Positions 1 to 8,930 of a stretch of 64,000 nt of DNA are shown piece by piece. The DNA lies in NCBI RefSeq assembly GCF_000018145.1, contig NC_009952.1, positions 2,604,001 through 2,668,000 on the forward strand. Direction: 5' to 3'. Numbering within the stretch: the first letter of the stretch is position 1; every line of letters begins with the position of its first letter. Both the position numbers and the translations under genes were made by a program. Under the pieces are notes generated by a model. That model was not told the DNA's origin. It worked only from the letters and a program-made list of their open reading frames with translations, and did no database searches. The stretch is from Dinoroseobacter shibae DFL 12 = DSM 16493. GTDB lineage: Bacteria > Pseudomonadota > Alphaproteobacteria > Rhodobacterales > Rhodobacteraceae.

Positions 1-622
1 CCGCCGGTTGCGCCGGGGAGGCGTGCGAGAGCGGCTTGTCCGACCCGGGGAGGCCGGCCTCGGGGGCCAGCGCGGCCAGTCGGGCGCGCAGGGGCGCAGG
101 CACATGGGTTGCCAGGCGTTGCGCCACGGCAGGCTGGTCGGCCAGCGAAGCCAGCAGCGCCCGCAAGCCGTCGGGATGGTCGGCCAGGCAGGGCTCCAGC
201 AGGCCGGACAGCCCGGGCGCGGCGGCGCCGGGCCAGTGCGGATAGGTGCCGTGCTGGAGGTAATGGGCGAGATCACGCAGCCGGGCGGGCTGGAGCGGGC
301 CACGGGGCATGCGAGCCCGTGCGAGCGATCCCGCCGCCGCCACCGCCTGCTCCGCGCGGTGCGCATCGAGAGCGGCGCGCAGAGCCTCGGTCAGCCGCCG
401 GGCAAGCTCGTCTTCCAGCACGAAGGCAGGGATATCTCCCAGATCGAGCGCGAGCTGATCGAGGCGCAGGTCCACGCCCGCCTCCTCCAGCAGCTCGGTC
501 AGCAATCCGGGCAGGCGCGCGGCGGCGAAATCACTGAGCCGGGTCTGCACCGCATCCGCCTGTTCGGGATCGGGCAGGTCAATGGCGAAGGTCAGCCGGT
601 CTATGCGGTGATCGAGGCTCAT
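1..622 (-). CDS. CIS tape-measure protein, partial (C-terminus off left edge)
   Basis: This is the N-terminal ~207 residues of a contractile injection system tape-measure protein (CIS_TMP type, Afp14 position). Such proteins set tube and sheath length during assembly. The start reads MSLDHRIDRLTFAIDLPD, followed by a segment rich in leucines and acidic residues (RLSDFAAARLPGLLTELLEE, then LRLDQLALDLGDIPAF and RLTEALRAALDAHR). That pattern, 'beta-strand, L-rich helix, DLG, ALR..L', is the usual CIS_TMP N-terminus. Its ATG overlaps the stop of the upstream Afp12-like gene (ATGA), so the two are translationally coupled. The frame is open to base 1. An AAA ATPase and a cap gene, usual neighbours, would lie beyond the edge. 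The family call rests on motif recognition and gene position. Confidence 0.8.
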   Translation of the reverse strand, partial: MSLDHRIDRLTFAIDLPDPEQADAVQTRLSDFAAARLPGLLTELLEEAGVDLRLDQLALDLGDIPAFVLEDELARRLTEALRAALDAHRAEQAVAAAGSLARARMPRGPLQPARLRDLAHYLQHGTYPHWPGAAAPGLSGLLEPCLADHPDGLRALLASLADQPAVAQRLATHVPAPLRARLAALAPEAGLPGSDKPLSHASPAQPA

Positions 623-3219
623 CCTTGCACGGCGTCGCCGCGCCGCCGGGCCCGCAAGGCACGAAACTCGCGGCAGAAAAGATCATGTATCTGGCGGCGC
701 AGGGTCTGCGAGGCCTGCGCGCCCGCCGCAAGTGCTTCGGCAGATGGGGTGCGGGTCGCACGCACGCAAAGCTGCGCGGCGCACCAGGCGGCGTAGGCCC
801 GTGCGAAATCACGCGCCTCCTGCGGGGTCTCCCCATCGAGCCAGAGCATGGCAGGCAGGGTATGGGCAGGCATCTCCTCGGTGACGATGTCAGCCAGATA
901 GGCCCGACGTGCCGGCGAGGTGCCCGAGGCATCCGGGGCCAGCGCGAGGGTGGCACCCCGGGCCGCGAAATCGAGCGGCATCACCACCGGGGTGAAGACC
1001 GCATCGAGCGCCCGGGCATCGCGCCCGGCCCCTTGGCAGGTGGCAACCATGCGGGCGATCCAGTCGGCGGCATGGGAGCGGGACCGGAAATTCTCCACCA
1101 CTTCGATCGAGAGCCCATTAGGACCGACGAGGCTAACGGTCGTGCCATAGCCACGCTCGGGCGACGTGGTGTAATGGGCCGGATCCGCGCCGAGCGCACG
1201 GAGTTGCGGCAGCAGCATCTCCAGCGGTGGCAGGGCGGGATCTGGCTCCAGCACCCAGTGCACCGCCCGGTCCCCGATCGCCAACCGGAAGGTCGAGCGC
1301 GGCAGGGGGGCGGAAATCGCGAAGCTGGTGCCGATCTCCTCGCGGCCGATCCTGGCCTCCAGCCCGTCATCCTGCAACAGAACGTGCTCGATCAGGAACA
1401 TGGGCGCGTCATGGCCCGACCGCAGGGCGATCCGGCGCAGCAGCGGGCAGGTCTCCGGCGCGGCGAGATCGACCCCCTGCCCCCGCCCTTGCCCGAGCGC
1501 GATCACGTCCCGCAGGAGCGCGGCCTTGCGGTCGAGCAGCCAGCGCTCGAAGATCTCCAGCGGTTGGGCCTTGTCATCGTAGAGCCGCTTCAGCTCGGCG
1601 GTGTCGATCCTCTCGCCGAACCTTGCCAGCAGGTGGTCGAGGGCACGGTTGCGCCGCGCCAGGGGGCGGTCCTGGCTGTCGCGCAGCTCCGCCAGACCGT
1701 CCTTGTAGGCCGTGAACCAGCCTTGGGTCCGGCCCGGCTCGGGTGTCTCCGGCTGGCCCAGTATCGGGCCGAGGGCAGGCGCATCGTCCGGGCTTGGCTC
1801 AGGCCGCGTCAGGGGCTGCACATGGTAGCTCGGCCCCTCGGACGGCAGGGCCAGCAGGTCCGCGGTGGCATCGAGCTGCGCAAGGTGATTGGCGAGCATC
1901 TGTTCGAAGATCGCGAGATAGGCCTTGAGCTGGCGCGCCTGGGCCTGGCGGGCATCGCGGGCGGCCCGGGTGTCGGCCACCCCCTCGGCCAGCGGGGCAC
2001 TGCCCTGCACGCCGTCCGGGCCGATGCCGTAGACACCCGGGAACATGTGCTGGATCGACCGATAGCGCGCGAGCTGCCGCGCCGGATTGCCCAGGGTGAT
2101 GCGGGAATAGTCGGAACTGGCGACCTGGCGGATGGCATAGTGCTCCTCCCAGCGCAGCTTCTCCTCGCGGTGGCGCAGTTGCACCAGCACCTTGTCCGCG
2201 TCGAAGCTGACCTGCGCCCCGCGGCGGAACACCCTCAGCCCCTCGAGGTCCGCAGCCTTGCGCGACAGGGCGGGGATGACGAGGGCCGCGGCGCGCTTGT
2301 CGGCGCAGAGCGCGCAGGGACACGGATCCTCGGCGTCGCATCCCCTGGGACAGGGCTTTTCGGGCGCCATGAGGCCATGCACGGTCTCGATCTGGGGCAG
2401 CGCGATGATGGCGGCCCGGATCCGAGCGAGGTCGATATCGCGTCCCGGCGGGCTCAGGCCACTATCGGGGATCAGCCCAAGCTCCAGCGCTGGTCCCTCG
2501 AACAGGGTTTCGGGCGCGGCGCTGCTGGCGAGCGCTTCATCGATGTCCTCGACCCGGGGCGGCGGGTTCAGCGCGATTTCCGCCGCGAACAGCATGGCCG
2601 AGAGGGCAGCTTCGGGATCGGCCTCCGGCGCGAGAGTGACGTCACCGCACAGGGCGAACTCGGCCGTGGGCGCGATCCGGACATGGCGGAAATCCACGCC
2701 CAGCGCACGGGTCTTGCGCAACAGCGCCATGGCGTCGTCTTCGATCTGCCGGTGGAGCCGCGCGGGCTGGGCCTCCTCCGCCACATCGGTGGCATAGGGT
2801 TGGATCCAGACGTCGTAATGCCCCCCCGCCCCGGAGGTACCGGGATGGGGCAGGATCCAGGCATTGCGCAGGCCCGACACCTGGTCAAAGAGCAGCTTGC
2901 GGTAGTCGTTGGAGGTCACCGGGGCGCTGGCGAAGGCCTGCGGGCCCGGAAAGAAAGGCTGTCGCTCCAGCCCGGGGTCGGCGGTGCTGGCCGAGGAGGC
3001 GAGGATATCCTCGATCGGGTGATCGGTGCGATACGCCACATCGGTGAGCGCGAAGACCAGCGTCTCCAGGATGGTGACACCCGGGTCGTGGAGGTTGTAG
3101 TCGGTCCATTCCTGCCCGCTATAGTGCTGGGCCGCGGCAATACCGGCGGCCAGCAACGCCTCGAAATCGAGGGTTTCGGGCGTATCGGGCGCCTTGGTGA
3201 TGGTGACATGCTCGGTCAT
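619..3219 (-). CDS. eCIS baseplate protein, Afp12-like
   Basis: This is an 866-residue wedge/baseplate component of the injection system. The N-terminus carries EWTDYNLHDPGVTILETLVFALTDVAYRTD (near residues 37-66, split by my reading). 'DPGVTILETL' is the hallmark of baseplate-J-like proteins of eCIS and T4-like wedges. It lies between the fibre/membrane protein and the tape-measure gene, the Afp12 position. An unusual feature is a short cysteine-dense stretch, CPRGCDAEDPCPCALC, near residue 289, which could bind a metal. The rest has no motif I can name. It is about the size of Afp12 homologues. The start at 3219 fits the flow of the operon, with 15 nt between it and the gene upstream. Confidence 0.8.
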   Translation of the reverse strand: MTEHVTITKAPDTPETLDFEALLAAGIAAAQHYSGQEWTDYNLHDPGVTILETLVFALTDVAYRTDHPIEDILASSASTADPGLERQPFFPGPQAFASAPVTSNDYRKLLFDQVSGLRNAWILPHPGTSGAGGHYDVWIQPYATDVAEEAQPARLHRQIEDDAMALLRKTRALGVDFRHVRIAPTAEFALCGDVTLAPEADPEAALSAMLFAAEIALNPPPRVEDIDEALASSAAPETLFEGPALELGLIPDSGLSPPGRDIDLARIRAAIIALPQIETVHGLMAPEKPCPRGCDAEDPCPCALCADKRAAALVIPALSRKAADLEGLRVFRRGAQVSFDADKVLVQLRHREEKLRWEEHYAIRQVASSDYSRITLGNPARQLARYRSIQHMFPGVYGIGPDGVQGSAPLAEGVADTRAARDARQAQARQLKAYLAIFEQMLANHLAQLDATADLLALPSEGPSYHVQPLTRPEPSPDDAPALGPILGQPETPEPGRTQGWFTAYKDGLAELRDSQDRPLARRNRALDHLLARFGERIDTAELKRLYDDKAQPLEIFERWLLDRKAALLRDVIALGQGRGQGVDLAAPETCPLLRRIALRSGHDAPMFLIEHVLLQDDGLEARIGREEIGTSFAISAPLPRSTFRLAIGDRAVHWVLEPDPALPPLEMLLPQLRALGADPAHYTTSPERGYGTTVSLVGPNGLSIEVVENFRSRSHAADWIARMVATCQGAGRDARALDAVFTPVVMPLDFAARGATLALAPDASGTSPARRAYLADIVTEEMPAHTLPAMLWLDGETPQEARDFARAYAAWCAAQLCVRATRTPSAEALAAGAQASQTLRRQIHDLFCREFRALRARRRGDAVQG

Positions 3220-3234
3220 CGGCGCGCGCGCCCC

Positions 3235-4275
3235 TCAGGCCCAGAGCTTGGTGATGGTGTAATAGACCTTGGCCTCCTCCGGCCCCGGCGGCAGGGGCGG
3301 GCCGCGCAGCTGCAAGGTCCATGTCCGGTCGTCCATCAGCGCACTGCCTCCGGCCTTCTTCCAGCGCAGGCTGACGGCGCGGGATTTCAGATGGCGCAGG
3401 CGGTTGAGCTGGCGCAACAGGTAGAGCCCGGCCAGGCCCAGCACCGCGAGGGGCAGGTAGACCGTCACCACCTCGCTGGCCTCCACCCCGGTGATGCGCA
3501 GGCTGGTCATCAGGCTTCCGACCCCCTGTTCGAGCTGCGCCGCCGCCCGGATCAGCGCGTCCTGCGCCGCACCCTCGGCCTGGGTGCCGATCAGCAGCAG
3601 ACCCAGCAGGAAAAGACCGAGGATGATGCCGAGAAACAGGGCAAGGCTGGTGCCGACCCCCTCTGCGGAGGGTTGGCTGGTCAGCGAGAGCGCCGGTTTG
3701 CGATGCCCGCCCACCGCCGTGCAGGTCCCGTGGGCGATGCCATTGGGCTCCGTCGTGATGCCGAGCAGGGATTTGAACGCTGTCCCGAACCCGGTGGTCG
3801 CGGGATACACGGTCCGGGCGGTGGCCGCCGTGATCTCGAACGCGCAGGGCCGGCCCGGCATGGCGAGAATGTCATGCCAGCCGCCATCGCTCGCCACGCT
3901 CGACATATGCGCCACGGGCAGCTCGGTCTGCCCCTCCTCGAAAGCATAGGCGTCGAGCTTCGGACCCAGCCGACCGGCGGCATTGACCCAGCCACCCAGC
4001 AGGATGTCGCCCGCCTCGACGCTGGCGGGCGGCTTGCCCTCGGCGTCGAGTTCCAGCACCCGCAACTGTGCGTCCTCGTTCACCCCCAATTGCCACTGGC
4101 CCGGGCTGGGCCCGAGGGTGATCTCGCCGCGCGCCTTGAAGTCCTCGAAGGCCTGCTGGGCCTTTGTGAAATCGTCCTTGTGGACCATGGAATTGATCAG
4201 ATCGGCGAAGTTCTCCCCGGTCGGCAGTTTGCCGTCGGAGAAGTTCTTGATCAGGTCGTCGACTTTTATGGTCAT
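3235..4275 (-). CDS. eCIS fibre/baseplate-associated protein with two transmembrane helices
   Basis: This 346-residue protein lies between the Afp11-like and Afp12-like genes. The N-terminus (IKVDDLIKNFSDGKLPTG, then ENFADLINSMVHKDDF) matches the attachment segment often found in eCIS fibre-like proteins. Residues 130-155 (GGWHDILAMPGRPCAFEITA) and the C-terminus (VYYTITKLWA) also fit that family's adhesin-type ends. Two hydrophobic segments, near 210-230 (LALFLGIILGLFLLGLLLIG) and 268-288 (VVTVYLPLAVLGLAGLYLL), separated by an amphipathic stretch, look like genuine membrane helices. A released eCIS fibre should be soluble, so this may anchor the device to a membrane. The anchor role is inference from the sequence; the eCIS association is well supported by position. 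Confidence 0.7.
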   Translation of the reverse strand: MTIKVDDLIKNFSDGKLPTGENFADLINSMVHKDDFTKAQQAFEDFKARGEITLGPSPGQWQLGVNEDAQLRVLELDAEGKPPASVEAGDILLGGWVNAAGRLGPKLDAYAFEEGQTELPVAHMSSVASDGGWHDILAMPGRPCAFEITAATARTVYPATTGFGTAFKSLLGITTEPNGIAHGTCTAVGGHRKPALSLTSQPSAEGVGTSLALFLGIILGLFLLGLLLIGTQAEGAAQDALIRAAAQLEQGVGSLMTSLRITGVEASEVVTVYLPLAVLGLAGLYLLRQLNRLRHLKSRAVSLRWKKAGGSALMDDRTWTLQLRGPPLPPGPEEAKVYYTITKLWA

Positions 4276-4288
4276 GACTGGGACGAGC

Positions 4289-7200
4289 TCACTTTACCAG
4301 GAACACCGCATCAAGCGCGTGGTGTCTTGTGTCAGGGGCGAAGGCCGGGGGGCGCGTGTCTTCGAGACGGGTCAGGATGAGATCCTCCCCGATGGTCAGG
4401 TTGCCGATCCCCGCAGGGCTCGGGCGCAGCGGCAGACTTGCGGGATCCGCGCTGTAGCTGGCGAGCTTGGCGGGACTTGCGGCGATGAAATCCGCCCCGA
4501 CCTCCAGGTCGCCGATACCCGTGCGCGGCGGCAGGATCGAGATCAGGTGACGGCGCGCAGGCACGAAGACCGAGGACGGCGTCACCCCGAGCAGGACCGC
4601 CGCCCGATCGCCGTCGGGCGCGTCGCGCAAACGGGCACTGTCCTTGAACCCGTGCGGCCCCAGCGCGCTGCCATTGGCACGCCGGGTGCGAAAGACATGC
4701 AGCACCGAGAAGCCCAGGACCTCCTCCAACCCGGGCATGGCGCGCAGATGTTGCAGCAGCATGGCCACGTCGAGCCGGGCCTGCCCGATCGGCATCGGGG
4801 CGTCCCGGGTCTGCATCCAGGGCGCGATCAACCCGGCCACATGAGCCGTCACATCGGTCACCGACAGCGCGACGCTGCCCGGTCGCGGCACCAGGTGTGC
4901 CTGCACGCGGATGGTCTCGTAGGACGGGTTGCGCACGTCGATCCGCGCCACTGGCAGAGAACTGCGCGCGGCCAGCCATGCGGCGATCTCGGCGCGCAGG
5001 TGCAGGGGCACGCGCGGAAACCGGGTCGGGCGGTCGGGCGCGCGGACAGGTGCCACGACCACCTCCACCCCGCCCGCACCATCGGGCAGCACGCGAACAT
5101 CGCCGATCTCGTCGAATTCCTGCAGCACCATGCGGGCATAATCCATCGGCCGCTGGGCGCGCATCTTGTGGCCGAGACGCTCGGACAGCCGCACCCGGAA
5201 AGCCGCATCGCGCTCGGGCGCGCGGCCGCCACTACTGGGCACGGGCTGGGTGATCTTGGCGATGGCTGGGCGCGCGGCGAGAAACCGGGTGATCTGGCCC
5301 GCGGGCAAGTGCGGCGCGGCGCCCGCCTGCGCCGTGACCACGCCGGGGGCGGCGGTGATCCGGCGGGTGGCACGCACGCCGTGGGTGGTGATGTCGACAA
5401 TCCTGCCGAACCGGCGCCGATTGCCGCGCAACGCCACCGAAAGCCAGACCAGGGGCGCGTCGGAAAACTGATCCGTCTCTTGCGCGGTCTGCGGCAGGGC
5501 AATCTCGACCACGCCCCGGGTGGTCAGCCCGTGCGTGGTGTCCTCGCGAAGGGCACCCGCGGACACTTCCCGCCAGCCGCCCGCGCCCAGGTAGTACCAG
5601 CACACTCCGGGGCGCGGGCCGGGATCGCCGGGCGCCCAGCTTTCGGCAAGGCTGTCGCGGATGTCGAAGAAGAGCGAAACCGTCTCCGGCAGGCGGGTGC
5701 GCTCCAGACCGATCATCAGGTAGCCGTCCACGTCGAGATCCGCGCGCAGCAGGCGCCGGCTGCCGGAGGGGCGCATCGGACCATGCACCATCAAGTTGTA
5801 GAAGGCGATCGGATCGCCCTCGCCCAGGGTCTCGCAACGCACGGCGGCGCGGTAGCTCAGACCGACCCCGGTCAGCATCGGCAACAGCGGTGGCCTGGGC
5901 GGCGGCGCCTCGGTGTCCTTGGCCAGCGCCTTGGGCGTGACCGCCTTCAGCGCCTTGGACAGGGCGCCGGGCTTGGGCTTCATCGCCGCGGCGGCGAGGA
6001 GCTCGGGATAGAGCCGCTGGCCGAAGCCGAATCGCGGGCCGGTCAGCTCCACCCGGAGCGTGCCGGGGGGCCTGGTGTCGGGCCGGGCGAGGGGCGCGGA
6101 GGCCGCGGGGTCGGATCGCCCCTCGGGGCGCGGCAGGTGGGGGACATGCCACGCGGTCTCGGTGGCCACGCCGCCCTTGGCATCGATCCCAAAGAGCGGC
6201 GCGTCCCTTTCCGGGCGCGCAACACCAGGCCCCTGCACCGGCAGCGGATGCCAACTCACCCCGTCGCTGCGCGCCAGGCTTGCGCGAAAATCGGTCTCGC
6301 TCAGCTTGGGCGCGTAGCCCGCATAATGGCTGGCGAAGGTCTCCGGCGGCAGGGGCAGCCCGGTCCAGTGGAAACACAGGCGCAGCTGCGACGGCTGCTT
6401 GCGTGCCAGTTCGGGCGCGGCGACCGTCAGGCGTGCCCGCGGCAGGGGCATGGGCCCGAAGGGCGCGAAGGGCTTTCCCGGCGCCACCGGGGCGATATCG
6501 GTTTCCATCTTCAGGGTGGTGAGGTCCGTAACCTCCACCGCGAGGGTCGCGCCCAGCACGCGCAGCCGGTGGAGCGGGGAGTAGGCAAACGCCCGCGCGG
6601 CGGGATTGAGGACCACGCGCAGCACAGGCTCGGGATGGGTGTCGGGATGGGACGCGAGCGGTGGTGCGGTGGCGGGCACCGACAGCCGCAGGCGCAGCGC
6701 ATCGGGGTCGTCGGGATCCGCCCCGAGAGTGACTTCGGACACCGGATGCCAGCCGGTCGCGGTGGTGATCGACACCCGCACCGCCTCGGCCAGAAACTTC
6801 GCGAAAATGTCAGGGGGCAGCTTGCCTGAGCCGGTGTCCTCCGGCGCCCCCTGGTAGCGGTCGGCGAGCACCGCCTCGTACTCGGCCAATGCGCGCGCCA
6901 GCGTGCTCTCACCCTTGGGATCACAGGCCAGCGTCACGGTGATGTCGCGCTGCCCGCCCGCAAGCTCCAGGATCGGCGCGGCGAGGGCAAAGCCCACATG
7001 CGACGGCGCGTCCAGCCCGGGACCGAAAGGCGACCAACCCAGGTCCGGGTCCGCGAGCGGCGCGCCCCGCCCGTCTTCGGAATTGGCCACCGGGTAGACA
7101 TCCACCGCCTCGACGAAGGGCGCACCACCCCGATCCCGCAGGGCCATGTTGCGCTGCACCGCCACGGCGCGGATATGCGCGACACGGGCGGCGGTCACTT

Positions 7201-8149
7201 CGACCGCGCGGTCAAGCTCGAAGATCGCCGCCTCCGGTCCCGCGCCGCTGCCCGCCACCAATGGCGTGCCCGCCTCCAGGGTCAGCGCGCGCGCGCCCGG
7301 CGCCAGCGCGAAGGTGACATGGGTGCTGTCGGGGCGCGCAGGTTGCGGGGCGCTGCGCAGAACCTTGCGGAAATAGAACTCGAGATGCCGGTCGGTCATC
7401 CGGTTCAAGTCGGCTTGCGCCTTTTGCAACAGGTCCACGAAGGCCAGGAACAGACCGAGATGGCCGGGATGGTTGCGCCGCTCGGCCAGCGCGCGGTCGA
7501 GATAGGTCTCGGCGGCCAGCGCGACCTGCGCTGTGGCACGGTTCGCCGCACTGACCGCCCGCGACAGCGCCGCAGGATCGGGCAAGGCAGCCGCGAAGAC
7601 CTCTGTCGGGCCGAGACGGCGGGCGGCCTCGGCCCGCGCTTCGACCTCCAGGGGATCGAGCGCCCGGCGCAGCGCCGTGAAGGGCGCGCTGGTCAGCTCG
7701 GTCTGGTCGGGCCGGGACAGGGTATGGGCGACATCCGCCACGAGGCTGTCTGGGGCTGCGAACACCGCCATCTCGCGCGCGCGGTCGCGCCAGTCCCAGA
7801 TCCGGACCGTGTCCATGACCACGCGGCGGCACATCGCTTGCGGCGCGGTGTCGCTCATGGTGGCGCGATATTCCAGGGCGGCATCGACCGAGGCGATCTC
7901 GGCCAGAAGGAAAGTCAGATCATGGCGGAAGAACGCCTCCCACGCGCCCTGCCCCTCGGGCCGCGGGCCATGGGGTCGGTTCTGCGCATCGTAATAGGTC
8001 AGCAGCCGCGCCAGCCCCGTGGCCGTGTGCACCAGTTGCGCCCGGCTGCGCTCATCGAGCCGAAAGTAATCCGTGGCCAGAGCCTCGGGCGCCCGCGCGG
8101 CGCGGGACAGGTGCCCGGTATGGGCGGTATGGGGGGACGGGCGGGTCAT
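4289..8149 (-). CDS. eCIS baseplate J-like protein, Afp11-like
   Basis: This very large (1286-residue) protein follows gp25 and precedes the membrane/fibre gene, the Afp11 position. The N-terminal third has YFRLDERSRAQLVHTATGLARLL and ends in HLEFYFRKVLRSAPQPA near residue 260, a pattern seen in eCIS baseplate proteins. A C-terminal gp47/J-like region starts near residue 970 (ERDAAFRVRLSERLGHKMRA, MDYARMVLQEFDEIGDVRV) and continues with IDVRNPSYETIRVQAHLVPR near 1080. Proteins of this class form the wedge ring that holds the spike and triggers sheath contraction. The start is the first ATG after the gp25 stop, 17 nt downstream. No frameshift is seen across nearly 4 kb. Confidence 0.85.
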   Translation of the reverse strand: MTRPSPHTAHTGHLSRAARAPEALATDYFRLDERSRAQLVHTATGLARLLTYYDAQNRPHGPRPEGQGAWEAFFRHDLTFLLAEIASVDAALEYRATMSDTAPQAMCRRVVMDTVRIWDWRDRAREMAVFAAPDSLVADVAHTLSRPDQTELTSAPFTALRRALDPLEVEARAEAARRLGPTEVFAAALPDPAALSRAVSAANRATAQVALAAETYLDRALAERRNHPGHLGLFLAFVDLLQKAQADLNRMTDRHLEFYFRKVLRSAPQPARPDSTHVTFALAPGARALTLEAGTPLVAGSGAGPEAAIFELDRAVEVTAARVAHIRAVAVQRNMALRDRGGAPFVEAVDVYPVANSEDGRGAPLADPDLGWSPFGPGLDAPSHVGFALAAPILELAGGQRDITVTLACDPKGESTLARALAEYEAVLADRYQGAPEDTGSGKLPPDIFAKFLAEAVRVSITTATGWHPVSEVTLGADPDDPDALRLRLSVPATAPPLASHPDTHPEPVLRVVLNPAARAFAYSPLHRLRVLGATLAVEVTDLTTLKMETDIAPVAPGKPFAPFGPMPLPRARLTVAAPELARKQPSQLRLCFHWTGLPLPPETFASHYAGYAPKLSETDFRASLARSDGVSWHPLPVQGPGVARPERDAPLFGIDAKGGVATETAWHVPHLPRPEGRSDPAASAPLARPDTRPPGTLRVELTGPRFGFGQRLYPELLAAAAMKPKPGALSKALKAVTPKALAKDTEAPPPRPPLLPMLTGVGLSYRAAVRCETLGEGDPIAFYNLMVHGPMRPSGSRRLLRADLDVDGYLMIGLERTRLPETVSLFFDIRDSLAESWAPGDPGPRPGVCWYYLGAGGWREVSAGALREDTTHGLTTRGVVEIALPQTAQETDQFSDAPLVWLSVALRGNRRRFGRIVDITTHGVRATRRITAAPGVVTAQAGAAPHLPAGQITRFLAARPAIAKITQPVPSSGGRAPERDAAFRVRLSERLGHKMRAQRPMDYARMVLQEFDEIGDVRVLPDGAGGVEVVVAPVRAPDRPTRFPRVPLHLRAEIAAWLAARSSLPVARIDVRNPSYETIRVQAHLVPRPGSVALSVTDVTAHVAGLIAPWMQTRDAPMPIGQARLDVAMLLQHLRAMPGLEEVLGFSVLHVFRTRRANGSALGPHGFKDSARLRDAPDGDRAAVLLGVTPSSVFVPARRHLISILPPRTGIGDLEVGADFIAASPAKLASYSADPASLPLRPSPAGIGNLTIGEDLILTRLEDTRPPAFAPDTRHHALDAVFLVK

Positions 8150-8166
8150 CGGACGGTCAGACCGCC

Positions 8167-8616
8167 CTAGGGCATTCGGACATTCGTGCCCTCCTTGATG
8201 TAAAGCGGATAGACCATGTTGCTGCGCGAGTTGATCGCGGGCACGTCGTAGTCGAGATGGATCGCAAGCACCCCGTCGGCCGCCCGGGCGGTGTCGAGGG
8301 TGACGCTGCGCAGCTTGATCCGCGGCTCGAAGAACAGGATCGCGTGCTCGATCCTGGAGCGCAGCGCGCCGAGCTGCGTGGCATTCAGCGGTGTGTCCAC
8401 ATCCCCGGCAAGCCCTGCGCCGTATTCAGGCTGCAACAGGCGTTCCCCGCGGAAAGTCGAGAACAACACCCGCAGGCTTTCATGGATATCTTCGTGATCG
8501 CGCACCATGGTCAGCGCCCCCGGCCCCGACGCGCGGCCCTGGCCATCGAGCGCCACATCGAAACGGGGCGGAAAGGACCAGCCCCGGCCGAGAAAACTCT
8601 GTGCGGGATCGGACAT
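8167..8616 (-). CDS. eCIS baseplate wedge protein, gp25-like (Afp9-like)
   Basis: This 149-residue protein of the gp25/IraD-like (GPW) family links the baseplate wedge to the first sheath ring. Diagnostic residues are the EDIHESLRVLFSTFRGERLLQPEYGAG segment (about residues 42-68, quoted in part), where the family shows 'i...l..iL.T..GERv..PeyG', and the later IEHAILFFEPRIKLRSV. It lies 4 nt after the PAAR gene and 17 nt before the Afp11-like gene, so all are probably one operon. The order PAAR then gp25 is the reverse of Serratia afp9-afp10. Confidence 0.93.
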   Translation of the reverse strand: MSDPAQSFLGRGWSFPPRFDVALDGQGRASGPGALTMVRDHEDIHESLRVLFSTFRGERLLQPEYGAGLAGDVDTPLNATQLGALRSRIEHAILFFEPRIKLRSVTLDTARAADGVLAIHLDYDVPAINSRSNMVYPLYIKEGTNVRMP

Positions 8617-8620
8617 CCGC

Positions 8621-8920
8621 TTAGCCCCCGATGATCACGGTGGGCGCACCGAGCACGATGGAGCCGCCATGGGCCGTGGTATCGCCCATGCGCGCGGCGG
8701 GCCGGCCGCCGATCATCACGGTGCCCGAGCCCTTGACCACCGAATCCGGCGGGCCGACGCAGATCGCCATGTCGCCCACCACCGAGGCGGGCAGTTTCTC
8801 GATCAGGACCGTGGGCACGCCGGGGCCCGAGATCGGGCCGCCCACATGGGGGATCGGCGGCAACCCTGGGGTCTGCATCGGGCAGGTGTGCATGTCTGTC
8901 AGTCGCGCTGCTGGCGGCAT
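8621..8920 (-). CDS. PAAR-domain spike tip protein (Afp10-like)
   Basis: This 99-residue PAAR protein is expected to cap the spike and sharpen its tip, often with a bound metal. The whole protein is the domain. It opens with PPAARLTDMHTCPM (the PAAR/T.H.C start), has repeated short beta-hairpin elements such as SGTVMIGGRPAARMGD, and ends GGSIVLGAPTVIIGG. There is no C-terminal toxin extension, so it is a bare tip. It directly follows the VgrG-like spike gene (10 nt gap) and precedes gp25. Confidence 0.93.
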   Translation of the reverse strand: MPPAARLTDMHTCPMQTPGLPPIPHVGGPISGPGVPTVLIEKLPASVVGDMAICVGPPDSVVKGSGTVMIGGRPAARMGDTTAHGGSIVLGAPTVIIGG

Positions 8921-8930
8921 TGCTGTCTCC

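Noticed and set aside
625-4380. Very long plus-strand open frame opposite the Afp12-like and TM-fibre genes
   Set aside because: It is Arg/Gly/His-rich shadow coding of GC-rich DNA, has no recognisable domain, and lies opposite genes with clear eCIS motifs.
3983-6829. 948-codon plus-strand frame opposite the Afp11-like gene
   Set aside because: Same type of shadow; composition is unlike a real protein and the minus strand has a supported gene.
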